From Cryobacterium glucosi (GTDB lineage: Bacteria > Actinomycetota > Actinomycetes > Actinomycetales > Microbacteriaceae), in assembly GCF_004402235.1 (NCBI RefSeq), contig NZ_SOFS01000019.1, positions 310,001 to 374,000 on the forward strand: a stretch of DNA of 64,000 nucleotides, in the 5' to 3' direction. A program made the translations under genes and the position numbers. How positions within the stretch are numbered: position 1 is the stretch's first letter; every line of letters begins with the position of its first letter. The notes beneath the pieces are model-generated. The model ran no database searches and had not been told where the DNA came from. It saw only the letters and a list, made by a program, of their open reading frames with translations. This document shows positions 28,888 to 38,115 of this stretch, piece by piece.

Positions 28888-30258
28888 TCACGGCACTACC
28901 GTTCGGGGGTCGAATGTGACGACGCCAGTAGCGCCGACCACTCCCCGGTTGAGGGTTGTGATGCTCGTCGCTGGCACCAACGTGGTCTGGCCCGTCGAGG
29001 TTCCCCAGTAGAGGAGCCACGAGCCGTATGGCAGGCCGATCTGCTGGTTTCCCGAGCCGAGGGCGCCGAACGTGTACGTCGTCGTGACGCTGCAGCCAGG
29101 ATCACCGGTCAGCGGAGCCGTGGCCTGGGAGACCGCCTTGAGGTATTTGCCCGAGAGTCCGGTTACAGCCGCGATTCCCATGGGCACCGGCAGGTCGGCG
29201 GCACCACCCGGCAGGGCCGAAACGGCCGAGGGCGTGTGCCCGATAGCACCGTCCGCGGCGGGGATGATCCACCTGGCCGGGTCGGGCGACAGGCAGGTCG
29301 GTGCTGTGCCCGCCGGCGGGACGTACTTGCCCGCGATCGGCTCGTAGCCGGACGTGAACGGGTGCAGTGAAATCACCCTCGACAGCGCATTCGTAGTTGC
29401 GCTTGTCGTGTACACGCCGTATGTGCTTCGGACGGTCGTGTCGAGATTGTTGGGAATCAGGGTCGAGCCGGACGTGTAGTTGACCCCATACTTGGCGGTG
29501 AACGTTGCAGGCAGGTCGTATTGGAAGGCGACGGATGCCGCTGCACCGGCGGCGACACCAACGGTCGTCGTCGAGGTCGCCGCTTGATTGACGTCCACCG
29601 AATTGGCACGAGAGATCTTGACGTCGTAATTCCCCGGGACGACCTTGAGAACGTAACTGCAGCCCTGCGCGTCCGTGGGGTCAGGAACGTCCGTGATCGC
29701 GACGGCACCGTTGGCCGGCACCGACGGGATAGCCGTCACCGTGACTCCGGAACTGCCATTGCCCGATGCCGTCAGCACCGAGACCAGGATCGTGCCCAGG
29801 GTCGGATCGTTGATCTTGCTGCCCGGGGCGACCACGGTGTCGGAGCGGACCGGGTTCGTCGCCGCGCGCATCCCGTCCCAGGTGACGCTGACGTTCAATC
29901 GCTTGTATTGAAGCTGGCCGCCACCCGAACCGCAGTTTGCATCCACTCCGGTACTTGTGATCCAGCTGACGTCGCGGTGAAGGTGAAACGTGGTCTGATT
30001 CACGATGAGTGTCTTGTCGGTGTCGACAAGGGTGAAGACGTCGGCCGCAGCACGGTCAAGGTCGAGCTCCTGGGCCGCGAGGTTCGCTGCGACTTCGCGG
30101 GCGCGTGCATCGTTCACCAGCGCCAGAGCCAAGGTGAGCGAGTAGGCGACCGAGACGGCGATGATGGCGAACACCATCATCGCAACCAGAATCTCCACGA
30201 GAGTGAGTCCCTGATCGCGGCCTTCTCGTGCAGTGATGCGATCCCGCAGGGCTTTCAT
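28888..30258 (-). CDS. PilV-like prepilin with large extracellular part
   Basis: 456 residues. The leader REGRDQG ends at Gly17, then LTLVEILVAMMVFAIIAVSV with Glu +5: a classic prepilin. The extracellular part is much longer than a usual PilV (130-200) and contains a stretch resembling a carboxypeptidase-regulatory/Ig-like beta sandwich (TVTAIPSVPANGAVAITDVP, then YVLKVVPGNYDVKI), as in bacterial adhesins. This suggests a tip adhesin. ATG 30258 lies 66 bp after the pilA terminator hairpin. Confidence 0.8.
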   Translation of the reverse strand: MKALRDRITAREGRDQGLTLVEILVAMMVFAIIAVSVAYSLTLALALVNDARAREVAANLAAQELDLDRAAADVFTLVDTDKTLIVNQTTFHLHRDVSWITSTGVDANCGSGGGQLQYKRLNVSVTWDGMRAATNPVRSDTVVAPGSKINDPTLGTILVSVLTASGNGSSGVTVTAIPSVPANGAVAITDVPDPTDAQGCSYVLKVVPGNYDVKISRANSVDVNQAATSTTTVGVAAGAAASVAFQYDLPATFTAKYGVNYTSGSTLIPNNLDTTVRSTYGVYTTSATTNALSRVISLHPFTSGYEPIAGKYVPPAGTAPTCLSPDPARWIIPAADGAIGHTPSAVSALPGGAADLPVPMGIAAVTGLSGKYLKAVSQATAPLTGDPGCSVTTTYTFGALGSGNQQIGLPYGSWLLYWGTSTGQTTLVPATSITTLNRGVVGATGVVTFDPRTVVP

Positions 30259-30323
30259 GGTTCACCTCCCTCTCATCGGGACTTGAGGCAGCGACGTTAC
30301 GATCGACGTGTTAGCGCAGGACG

Positions 30324-30358
30324 AAAAATGTGGGGCGCCGTCAGACGGCGCCCCACAG
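30324..30358 (-). terminator. Intrinsic terminator after pilA
   Basis: On the minus strand a perfect 14-bp stem (30329-30342 with 30344-30357) is followed by TTTTT (30324-30328), 11 nt after the pilA stop. It separates pilA from the minor pilins, so the major pilin can be made in excess while some read-through or a second promoter supplies pilV onward. Confidence 0.92.
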
Positions 30359-30368
30359 TCGATTCAGG

Positions 30369-30848
30369 TTACGGCGCGGTGCATCCGGCCGGAATGGTTC
30401 CGACCAGCTTCACGGCTCCGCCGGACTCGGTGGCGTAGAAGACGGTTCCACCGGTGCTGGTGCTCTTTGCCGCGACACAGAAGGCGCTGCCGGCGCCAGC
30501 CTTGTAGGTGATCGTGGCAGTGTTCGTGCCCTTGGACGCGCCCGCGCTGATCGCAGCAGTGGTCAGGACGCTGCCGGCGACGACGGTGGCATCCGCCGGA
30601 AGCGTGCCGGTGTTCGTCTGCATGCTGACGACGGCCGTCTTGAGGTTCACGACGTCAGACTGAGCCGAGCTGTCCTTGGCGTTGTCCTGCACACCCAGGT
30701 ACACCGGGATGGCAATCGCGGCGAGGATGCCGATGATGATGACGACGACGAGAAGTTCGATCAGGGTGAAGCCCTTTTCGTTCTCGTTCAGGTTCTTACG
30801 GCGGAGGTTGAGAGCGGCGAGCGCACGAGTGACCACGGTGGGATCCAT
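30369..30848 (-). CDS. pilA: Major type IV pilin
   Basis: 159 residues. The leader ends NENEKG, then FTLIELLVVVIIIGILAAIA, with Phe +1 and Glu +5, the textbook class III prepilin helix. The globular domain is small and Thr/Ala/Gly-rich, with a Cys pair (FCVAAK and AGCTAP) likely to form the C-terminal disulfide loop. It is flanked by a palindrome upstream and a strong terminator downstream, so it is probably a monocistronic, highly expressed transcript. No clear Shine-Dalgarno precedes ATG 30848. Confidence 0.93.
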   Translation of the reverse strand: MDPTVVTRALAALNLRRKNLNENEKGFTLIELLVVVIIIGILAAIAIPVYLGVQDNAKDSSAQSDVVNLKTAVVSMQTNTGTLPADATVVAGSVLTTAAISAGASKGTNTATITYKAGAGSAFCVAAKSTSTGGTVFYATESGGAVKLVGTIPAGCTAP

Positions 30849-30934
30849 TCAGTTGAGGGCGAGGAATCGGCCATCGGGCCCGATCGGACTCTAAGAGTAT
30901 TTGCAGGTCATTTTCAGCGGCGACCCATGAATGA

Positions 30935-30959
30935 GGGGTATTGCATGCAATCTCACCCC
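30935..30959. repeat. Palindrome in the pilC-pilA spacer
   Basis: The centre ATTGCATGCAAT (30940-30951) is a perfect 12-bp palindrome, flanked by GGGGT and ACCCC (with a 3-nt offset). It can be an operator for a dimeric regulator of pilA or a hairpin at the 3' end of the pilBTC message. The 138-bp spacer around it should also contain the pilA promoter, which I could not assign. Confidence 0.5.
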
Positions 30960-30986
30960 CAGTACGAGGGCGGTTCGCGGCGTGTC

Positions 30987-32216
30987 CTATTTGATGGCAC
31001 TCGCGATACTGAAAATCGGCATGTAGAGCGCAATGACCATACCGCCAATGATGACGCCGAGGAACGCGATCATGAGCGGTTCGATGGCGGCCGTGAGCTG
31101 CTCGGTGGAAGACTCGACCTCCTGGTCGTAGAAGTCGGCAATCTTGTTCAGCATGGTCTCGAGCGAGCCGGCGTCCTCGCCGACGGCGATCATCTGGGTG
31201 ACCATCGGGGGAAAGACAGGCTGGGTCAGGAGCGGTGCTGAGATGGACTGGCCCTGGCGTACAGACTCAGCCACCTTGACCAGTGCGTTTTCGATGACCC
31301 AGTTCCCCGCGGTCTCGCCGACGATCTTGAGTGCTGGCAGGATGGGCACGCCGGCGCCGATCATGTTAGCGAAGTTGCGGCTGAATCGAGCAACGGCGAT
31401 CTTCTTCAGCAGCGGGCCGAACACAGGCAGCTTGAGCATGATCGGGTCGCGGAAGCGACGCACCCTCTCGGTGTTCTTGTTTCTGCTCCACCAAACACTG
31501 AACACCACACCTCCTACGACGATCACGGGCACCACGTAGACCATGGAATGGGAGAGGTTAACCAGGATCTGGGTTGGTAGTGGTAGCCCGCCCCCGAGCC
31601 CCTTAAACATGTCGTCGAAGATCGGAACTATGAAGATGAGCATGATCATAACCGAGACGAGAGACATGATCAGCACGATCACGGGATAGGTCAGGGCTGA
31701 CTTGATGGTTCCGCGCAGCTTGACCTCCTTCTCGAAGTTCGCCGCGATCGATTCGAGCGACCGATCCAGGAAACCGCCGGTCTCACCGGCCCGGATCATG
31801 TTGATCATGATCGGAGGGAACTCCCGGCCGTGCTTCGCGAAGGACTCCGAGATCGAAACGCCGGTCTCCACGTCGTCGCGCACCTGCCCGAGGATCTTGG
31901 CGAGCGGCTTGTTCTCCGTCTGCTCAGCCAGGATGTTGAGCGTTCGCAGCAGGGACAGGCCGGAGCCGATCATGGTCGCCATCTGCCGGCTCATGATCGC
32001 GAGGTCCTTGAGGCCGACGCCCTTCGTGAAACCGGGGATATTGATCTCGCGATTCAGGCCGGTGCCCTCGGCGGAGACCTTGATCGAGACGGGCGAAATA
32101 CCCATGGCGCCGAGGCGCGAGGCCACGGCCCCCTCGCTCGCGGCATCCAGTTTGCCCTTGACGGTCTTCCCGTTGTTGTCGCGACCGACGTAGGCCCAGG
32201 CTTGCGCAGTCGACAT
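30987..32216 (-). CDS. pilC: Type IV pilus inner-membrane platform protein PilC
   Basis: A 409-residue T2SF-family protein with two repeated cytosolic domains (IMSRQMATMIGSGLSLLRTL and FSRNFANMIGAGVPILPALK) and three TM helices: one after each repeat unit and a C-terminal one (MIAFLGVIIGGMVIALYMPI). It is turned by PilB and PilT to insert or remove pilin. ATG 32216 overlaps the pilT stop. Confidence 0.94.
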   Translation of the reverse strand: MSTAQAWAYVGRDNNGKTVKGKLDAASEGAVASRLGAMGISPVSIKVSAEGTGLNREINIPGFTKGVGLKDLAIMSRQMATMIGSGLSLLRTLNILAEQTENKPLAKILGQVRDDVETGVSISESFAKHGREFPPIMINMIRAGETGGFLDRSLESIAANFEKEVKLRGTIKSALTYPVIVLIMSLVSVMIMLIFIVPIFDDMFKGLGGGLPLPTQILVNLSHSMVYVVPVIVVGGVVFSVWWSRNKNTERVRRFRDPIMLKLPVFGPLLKKIAVARFSRNFANMIGAGVPILPALKIVGETAGNWVIENALVKVAESVRQGQSISAPLLTQPVFPPMVTQMIAVGEDAGSLETMLNKIADFYDQEVESSTEQLTAAIEPLMIAFLGVIIGGMVIALYMPIFSIASAIK

Positions 32217-34045
32217 CAGCGCTGCGGGATGGAGTAGGTGTCGCCGTAGTCGACGCCACCGCTCCCCATCGTGCGGGAGGAGTCGTCAGTTGTGGTGTCG
32301 GCGCGCTTGATCAGCTGCTGCAGGCTCTCCACGTCGTGGGCCTTGTCGAGGGCAGCCTGACGAGTGATCTGGCCGGAGTCGACGAGGTCGGCGAGGTGCT
32401 GGTCCATTGTGTGCATGCCCTCGGCTGCTCCGGCCTGCATCATCGAGGTGATCTGGTGGGTCTTGCCCTCGCGGATGAGGTTGGCGATGGCCGGTGTCGT
32501 GACGAGGATCTCGGTCGCGACCACGCGGCCCTTCTGGTTCGCGCGCTTGACGAGGGTCTGGCAGACCACGCCGCGGAGGGTCGCCGCGAGCTGGGTACGG
32601 ATCTGTCCCTGCTGGTGCGGCGGGAACACGTCGATCATGCGGTCGATCGTCTGGGCGGCATCCTGGGTGTGCAGGGTCGCGAAGACGAGGTGGCCGGTCT
32701 CGGCGGCGGTGAGGGCCACCGAGATGGTCTCAAGGTCCCGGAGCTCACCGATCAGGATGATGTCGGGGTCCTGGCGCAGCACATGCTTGAGCGCGGCGGC
32801 GAAGCTCTTGGTGTCGTGGCCGACCTCGCGCTGGTTGACGAGCGACTTCTTGTGCTTGTGCAGGAACTCGATCGGGTCCTCGACCGTGACGATGTGGTCG
32901 GGCCTCGTGCTGTTGGCGAGGTCGACCATCGCGGCGAGGGTCGTGGACTTACCCGAACCGGTGGGCCCGGTGACCAGGACAAGGCCGCGCGGCAGCAGCG
33001 AGAATCGGCCGACGGACTCGGGCACGCCGAGTTCCTTGAGCGGCTTGATCTCGCGCGGGATGAGCCGGAAGGCTGCACCGATCGAGTTGCGCTGGTGGTA
33101 GAAGTTCACTCGGAACCGGGCGCCGGCGGCGGTGTACGCGAAGTCGAGCTCGCGGTCGTCCTCGAATCGTGCGAGGTCTGCGGGCGAGATGATGCTCTCG
33201 AGGGCCGTCCTGACTTTCTCCGGCATCCAGGCCGGGAGGCCCTCGATCGGGCGCAGGGCGCCGTCGATGCGGATCGTGGGCGGGGCGCCGACGGTGATGT
33301 GCAGGTCGGATGCCTCGAGCTCGAGCACGAGGTGGAGGGCGTCGATCAGGTCCTGGTCGGCGGGGCGTCCGTCGGGGCCGACCTGCACGGGGGAATGCGG
33401 GCGGGCGCCTTCGGTGTGGGTCTCCGGCTCGGCCTGGATCGCGGCGCGGCGACCGGCAGGGCGTGCGTTCTGCGAGACGTACGGCTGCGGCGGGGTCATC
33501 GCCGGGTCGGCGACCCGTTCCTGCTCGGCGGCGGCAGTGGGCACAACGAAGGGAACGACGAAAGGTGTCCCGGTGGGCGGCTCCATCGGCTGCGTACCCA
33601 GGGGAGTGTGCGGTGCGGCCACCGGCTGCGGGAGCGTGTACGGGGCCGCTACCGGGAGCGGAAGCGTGTAGTCGATCGCGGAACGGGGCGGTTCGGCCTG
33701 GTTCACATCGATGTCGTCGAGGTCCTCGTCAGCGGATGCCGCCGGGACCGCGAATCCCTGGAGGGGCGCCGGGGCGAAATCGGGTTCGGCGCGACGGACG
33801 CTGCGGCGTTCGAAGCCGTGGCCGCCGGTTTCGTCGATTCCGGCGCCGCGACGTTCGGCCGCCGCGCTGTCGACCGCGGCCTGGAGGCGTGCGGTGCGCT
33901 CGGCCGCGACCTGCTCGGCGGCGGTGCGCTCGGCATCCGCCTTCTCGAGGGCAGCGCTCTCGGCGGGGCCGGCCGCGATCTGGTCCCACCAGGAGACGTT
34001 CTCTCCCGGCTCGACGGCCGGAATTTCATAGATGGGCTTGTCCAT
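32216..34045 (-). CDS. pilT: Retraction ATPase PilT with long N-terminal extension
   Basis: 609 residues, against about 345-370 for typical PilT. The C-terminal 375 are a canonical hexameric retraction motor: Walker A VTGPTGSGKSTTL, Asp box DPDIILIGELRD, His box ATLHTQDAAQTID and the retraction motif AIANLIREGK. The N-terminal 230 or so residues are disordered: an Ala/Glu heptad-like stretch (about 27-65), then Pro-rich sequence with a tandem YTLPxPVAAP repeat (126-146). ATG 34045 has a good AAAGGAA site, so the extension is probably real. It may bind a partner. Confidence 0.93.
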   Translation of the reverse strand: MDKPIYEIPAVEPGENVSWWDQIAAGPAESAALEKADAERTAAEQVAAERTARLQAAVDSAAAERRGAGIDETGGHGFERRSVRRAEPDFAPAPLQGFAVPAASADEDLDDIDVNQAEPPRSAIDYTLPLPVAAPYTLPQPVAAPHTPLGTQPMEPPTGTPFVVPFVVPTAAAEQERVADPAMTPPQPYVSQNARPAGRRAAIQAEPETHTEGARPHSPVQVGPDGRPADQDLIDALHLVLELEASDLHITVGAPPTIRIDGALRPIEGLPAWMPEKVRTALESIISPADLARFEDDRELDFAYTAAGARFRVNFYHQRNSIGAAFRLIPREIKPLKELGVPESVGRFSLLPRGLVLVTGPTGSGKSTTLAAMVDLANSTRPDHIVTVEDPIEFLHKHKKSLVNQREVGHDTKSFAAALKHVLRQDPDIILIGELRDLETISVALTAAETGHLVFATLHTQDAAQTIDRMIDVFPPHQQGQIRTQLAATLRGVVCQTLVKRANQKGRVVATEILVTTPAIANLIREGKTHQITSMMQAGAAEGMHTMDQHLADLVDSGQITRQAALDKAHDVESLQQLIKRADTTTDDSSRTMGSGGVDYGDTYSIPQR

Positions 34046-34075
34046 GCGTTCTTTCCTTTCGGCATGCGACGAGCG

Positions 34076-35749
34076 CTATGCAACAACTCGCAGAATCTCT
34101 TCGATCGAGGTCAGGCCCATGCGGACCTTCTCCCAGCCGTCATCACGGAGGGAAATCATTCCCTCCGACCGGGCGGCCCGGCCGATGTCCGCGCTCGAGG
34201 CGCGGTCGACGGCGAGCCGTTCAATGTTCTCGGAGACCGTCATGACCTCGTGCACGGCGAGCCGGCCTCGGTACCCGGTCTTCGAGCAGTTCTGGCAGCC
34301 GATGGGCTGGTAGAGCACCGGCAGCGGCTGGGTCGGGTCGAACCCGAAGCGCAGCTGGTTCAGGCGCTCGACGGTGACCTCTGCGGGGGCCTTACAGCGG
34401 TCGCAGAGGCGGCGGGCGAGGCGCTGGGCGACAACGCAGTCGAGTGCGGAGCCGACGAGGAAGGGCTCGATACCCATCTCGGTCAGGCGCGTGATCGCGC
34501 TCGGGGCGTCGTTGGTGTGCAGGGTCGAGAGCACGAGGTGGCCGGTGAGCGACGCCTCGATGGCGATCTGCGCGGTCTCGTGGTCGCGGATCTCGCCGAG
34601 GAGCACGACGTCGGGGTCGCTGCGGAGGATGGACCGCAGCGCGCTCGCGAAGGTGAGCCCCGCCTTGGGGTTCACCTGTACCTGGTTGATGTCCTTCATC
34701 CGGTACTCGACGGGGTCCTCGACCGTGATCACGTTGATCTCCGGGCGGGCGACCGAGTTGAGCGTGGTGTACAGGGTGGTCGACTTGCCGGACCCGGTCG
34801 GGCCCGTGACGAGGATCATCCCGTAGGGCTTCGTGTACGACTTCCTGTACGCCTCGTAGTTGTGCTCGAGCAGGTTGAGGTCGTGCAGGTCCATCGTCGT
34901 CGAGGAGTTGTCGAGGATTCGCATGACGATCTTCTCGCCCCAGACCGTGGGCAGGGTCGCCACGCGGAGGTCGATCTGGCGGCCGGCGTGGCTGACCGAC
35001 ATCCGGCCGTCCTGGGGCTTCCGACGCTCGGCGATGTCGATGTCGCTCATGATCTTGAGGCGCGAGATGACGCCGTTCTGGATGCTCTTGGGCGCCCGCT
35101 GCATCTCGTGCAGCACCCCGTCGATGCGGTACCGCACCCGCAGGTTGTGCTCGGCGGGCTCGATGTGGATGTCCGAGGCCTTGTCCTGGATGGCCTGGCT
35201 GACGAGGAGGTTGACGAAGCGCACGATCGGGGCGTCGTCGTCGAGCGAGTCGGAGACCCCGAAAGCCGATGCGGCCTCGACGGTGGCCTGCTCGTCCTCC
35301 ATGGTGGTGGTGAGGTTGCTGAGCTCGTCGTCGGCGCGGTGGTAGCGGGCGATCGCGGCGAGCAGGTCATTCTTCTCTGCGACAACGGGGATGACCCGCA
35401 TCCGCGCGGACTCGCGCACGTCGTCGATCGCGAACACGTTGCCGGGGTCGACCATGGCGAGCACGAGGCGGCCGCCCTCGATCGCGATCGGCAGCACCTG
35501 GTGCCTGCGGCTCATTGCCGGGGTGACGAGGGCGACGGCGAGCCGGTCGACGGGGAAGTCGATCAGTTCGACGAAGGCGAGGCCGGCCTGCTCGGCGCGG
35601 GCACGGGCGAACTGCGCCTCGGTGATCACCCCGGAGTCGACGAGTGCACGCACGGCGCTTTCGTCGGCCGGGTCACCGGCCATGAGGGTGTCGAGCTTCT
35701 CGATCGGCAGCAGCCCGTGCAGGATGAGAATCTCGGTCAGTGAAGCCAC
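34076..35749 (-). CDS. pilB: Extension ATPase PilB
   Basis: 557 residues from GTG 35749, chosen for GGGAGGA 6 nt upstream. The N-terminal MshEN-like domain (about 1-150) is followed by the ATPase: Walker A VTGPTGSGKSTTL, Asp box RSDPDVVLLGEIRD, His box STLHTNDAPSAI and the tetracysteine zinc site (CDRCKAP and CQNCSKTG) typical of PilB/GspE. Some MshEN domains bind c-di-GMP; with c-di-GMP genes in this window that link is possible but not shown. It is the first gene of the pilus locus, 30 bp before pilT. Confidence 0.94.
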   Translation of the reverse strand: MASLTEILILHGLLPIEKLDTLMAGDPADESAVRALVDSGVITEAQFARARAEQAGLAFVELIDFPVDRLAVALVTPAMSRRHQVLPIAIEGGRLVLAMVDPGNVFAIDDVRESARMRVIPVVAEKNDLLAAIARYHRADDELSNLTTTMEDEQATVEAASAFGVSDSLDDDAPIVRFVNLLVSQAIQDKASDIHIEPAEHNLRVRYRIDGVLHEMQRAPKSIQNGVISRLKIMSDIDIAERRKPQDGRMSVSHAGRQIDLRVATLPTVWGEKIVMRILDNSSTTMDLHDLNLLEHNYEAYRKSYTKPYGMILVTGPTGSGKSTTLYTTLNSVARPEINVITVEDPVEYRMKDINQVQVNPKAGLTFASALRSILRSDPDVVLLGEIRDHETAQIAIEASLTGHLVLSTLHTNDAPSAITRLTEMGIEPFLVGSALDCVVAQRLARRLCDRCKAPAEVTVERLNQLRFGFDPTQPLPVLYQPIGCQNCSKTGYRGRLAVHEVMTVSENIERLAVDRASSADIGRAARSEGMISLRDDGWEKVRMGLTSIEEILRVVA

Positions 35750-35801
35750 GTGATCCTCCCCCGCCGGCTGAAGCTGCAGAGAACCGCGAGCGCACGCAGC
35801 A

Positions 35802-35830
35802 AATCTATCCACGCCCGGGAAAGTTGGTAA
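35802..35830 (-). promoter_or_regulatory. Predicted promoter of pilB-pilT-pilC
   Basis: TTACCA (35825-35830) and TAGATT (35802-35807) on the minus strand are spaced by 17 nt. The expected transcript starts near 35795 and has a leader of about 45 nt to the pilB GTG. Each box matches four of six consensus bases. Confidence 0.5.
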
Positions 35831-35874
35831 CGCCCAACGCTAACCCCGCGTTCGAGTCCGGGACAGACCCACGA

Positions 35875-38115
35875 TCAGGGGGTGCGGAGCTTTCCGACCG
35901 GCGAAACCGTCAGCATCCGGGTACCCGTGGACTCGACGACGAGGGAAGCTACGTCGTCGCGGCCGGGCGGGAGGAGCCGCGCGGTGAGGCGACCGGCGTC
36001 GAGCAGATCGAGCTGGCCGGCGACGATGTCCGCGACCGCGGCGAGCGCCTCGGGGGGCCGTCCGCCGGAGTCGTCGAGCAGGGTGACGTCGACGCCGCGG
36101 AGCCGTGCGGCGCGGGCGGCGGTGATCACGGGTTCGACGAAGAGCGTCCTGGCCCGGATGGCGTCGCGCAGGGTGGCCTCGACGATGAGGCACTCGGCGC
36201 GGAGCGGCGGATCGAGGTCTTCCCCGCCGGCCAGGCGCTCGAGGGCAGGCCGGGCGAGCGCGTTCACTCGGGCGAGTTCCGATTCCCGTTCGGTGACACC
36301 CGCTTCGGCGCTCGCGGTCGTCGCGATGGAGACCGCGCGCTCCCGGTTGAGCACGGCGAGGGTGCGGGTCGAACGGGTGAGCCCGACGGCGAAGACCGCC
36401 CCGGCGAGCAGGGTGGCGGCGTGCCGCACCACGAGGGTGAGGCCGTCGGCGACGCCCAGCCCGTTCAGAAGCGCCCAGCCGAGGCCGACCGCGACGAGCA
36501 GGCCGTAGCCGGCCCAGGCCGGGCCGGGCCGTCCGCGGGTGGCGAGGAGGACGAGCAGCAGGGTGACGGCACCGAACGCCCAGTGCGCGAACGGCTGGGC
36601 GGATGCGGGGGCGACGGCTGCCGAGGCGAGCGCGGCCCCCGCGGTGGCGAGCAGGATCACCACGACAGGGGCCCGGCGGGGAATCGGGTCGGGGACGATG
36701 ACCAGGAGCCACGCCGCGGCGGCGACGATCAGGAGCAGGCCGAGGGCGGTGAGGGGCCGGCCTGCGGCGGGGCCGGGGTCTCCGAAGGCGAGGAGCAGGT
36801 GCACCGCGGCGAAGACGGTAAGGAGGACGAGGGCGAGGCTCCGCGGCAGGGTGACGAGCAGCGGGATGGCTGCGGGCGTTGCCGGGGTTCCCGGGGCGAC
36901 CGGCATGGCCAGCGTTGTCGCCTCCGGCGTCCAGGAGACCACGACCTCGGCGCCGGCGCCCGGCCGCGACCAGACCGTGGCCGCCCCTCCCGCCACGCGG
37001 CGCATCCGCTCGACGATGCTGCGGGCGATGCCGAGGCGTTCGGCCGGGACGCTCGCGGGATCGAAGCCGACCCCGTCGTCGCGGACGGTGATGCGGAGGC
37101 CGGGGCCCTGCATCCGTGCGGTGACGCTGCGTTGCACCGGGCGGTCAAGGCCGACCCCCGCAGCGACCCGGGAATTGCGCAGGGCCTCGCCGACGGCGCC
37201 GAGCAGGGCCGTCGCGGCTGCGGCCGTCACTACTGAGCGGTCGTCGAGGTCGGAGTTGACGACGGCGTCGGGCGTGATCTGCGCGGCGAGGGCTTCGAGT
37301 CGTCGGGTCAGTTCCGGGCCGGGGACGAGCTGCCCCGGGGCGCGGTCCCTGACCGCGTCGAGGCGCACGAGGGTGGTGGCGGCGTGCTCGGCGAGGGCTG
37401 CGGCCGGAATGCCGCCGCGGCCGGCCATCAACAGGGTGGAGATGACGCTGTCGTGCACGAGCGCGTCGATCGCCACGCGCTCGCGGCTGCGGGCCACTCC
37501 CGCCGCGGCGGCAGCGATGTCCGCCCGGGTGGCGACCGTCGCAGTGTCGACCCGGACGGCATTGCGGCGGGCCGCCATCATCAGCCCGAGGAAGACGCCC
37601 ACGAGGAGCATCGAGTAGACGGCGTCTTCGAGGCCGACGAGGACCGGCTGGGGATCCGTCGATGTCGCGGCGCGGACGAGGCCGCTGAGCGCGCAGACGA
37701 CGACGAGATAGGCCCAGCCGACGCGGTCGCGGGTGGCGACGCCGACGGCGAGGACGGGCACCCCGGTGAAGGTCAGGGCCCAGGGGATGTCCGCGCCGGC
37801 CGGGAGCGGGGTGGCCCGGAACGACAACCAGAAGACGAGGATGGCGAGGAACACGACACCCTCGGCGAGCGCGATCCGGCGCAGCAACCTCAGCGACGCC
37901 CGCCGGGAGAGCACACCGAGCGCGACGGGCAGCCCGAAGACGAGGGCCCAGATCAGGATCGCGGGAAGGGGTCGCGGCGCCCAGACCTGACTGAGGAAGG
38001 AGCCCAGGCTGAGGAGGCAGAACACCACCGCGGTGGGACCGATCGACGTATAGAGCACCCGGGCGAGGCGCTCGGCGGCGGTCAGGCCGGCGAGCGGGCG
38101 CCGGCCGCGCCTCAC
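35875..38115 (-). CDS. Large two-module membrane sensor protein, histidine-kinase-like
   Basis: 746 residues from GTG 38115, which overlaps the stop of the response-regulator gene (GTGA). Module 1 has about six TM helices (20-185), a DHp-like helix with ALVHDSVISTLLMAG (His221) and a HATPase domain (G1 VRDDGVGFDP, about 345). Module 2 has a second set of about six TM helices (405-575) and a cytosolic domain (590-746) without ATP-binding motifs. HDxVxxTLL resembles DesK/LiaS-type kinases. The partner is almost certainly the LuxR-type regulator. Module 2 resembles the separate protein at 39674-41044, and module 1 the one at 41041-42321. Confidence 0.75.
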   Translation of the reverse strand: MRRGRRPLAGLTAAERLARVLYTSIGPTAVVFCLLSLGSFLSQVWAPRPLPAILIWALVFGLPVALGVLSRRASLRLLRRIALAEGVVFLAILVFWLSFRATPLPAGADIPWALTFTGVPVLAVGVATRDRVGWAYLVVVCALSGLVRAATSTDPQPVLVGLEDAVYSMLLVGVFLGLMMAARRNAVRVDTATVATRADIAAAAAGVARSRERVAIDALVHDSVISTLLMAGRGGIPAAALAEHAATTLVRLDAVRDRAPGQLVPGPELTRRLEALAAQITPDAVVNSDLDDRSVVTAAAATALLGAVGEALRNSRVAAGVGLDRPVQRSVTARMQGPGLRITVRDDGVGFDPASVPAERLGIARSIVERMRRVAGGAATVWSRPGAGAEVVVSWTPEATTLAMPVAPGTPATPAAIPLLVTLPRSLALVLLTVFAAVHLLLAFGDPGPAAGRPLTALGLLLIVAAAAWLLVIVPDPIPRRAPVVVILLATAGAALASAAVAPASAQPFAHWAFGAVTLLLVLLATRGRPGPAWAGYGLLVAVGLGWALLNGLGVADGLTLVVRHAATLLAGAVFAVGLTRSTRTLAVLNRERAVSIATTASAEAGVTERESELARVNALARPALERLAGGEDLDPPLRAECLIVEATLRDAIRARTLFVEPVITAARAARLRGVDVTLLDDSGGRPPEALAAVADIVAGQLDLLDAGRLTARLLPPGRDDVASLVVESTGTRMLTVSPVGKLRTP

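Noticed and set aside
32336..35743. 1135-codon open frame on the + strand
   Set aside because: Antisense to pilT and pilB, which carry all ATPase motifs; the frame is a high-GC shadow.
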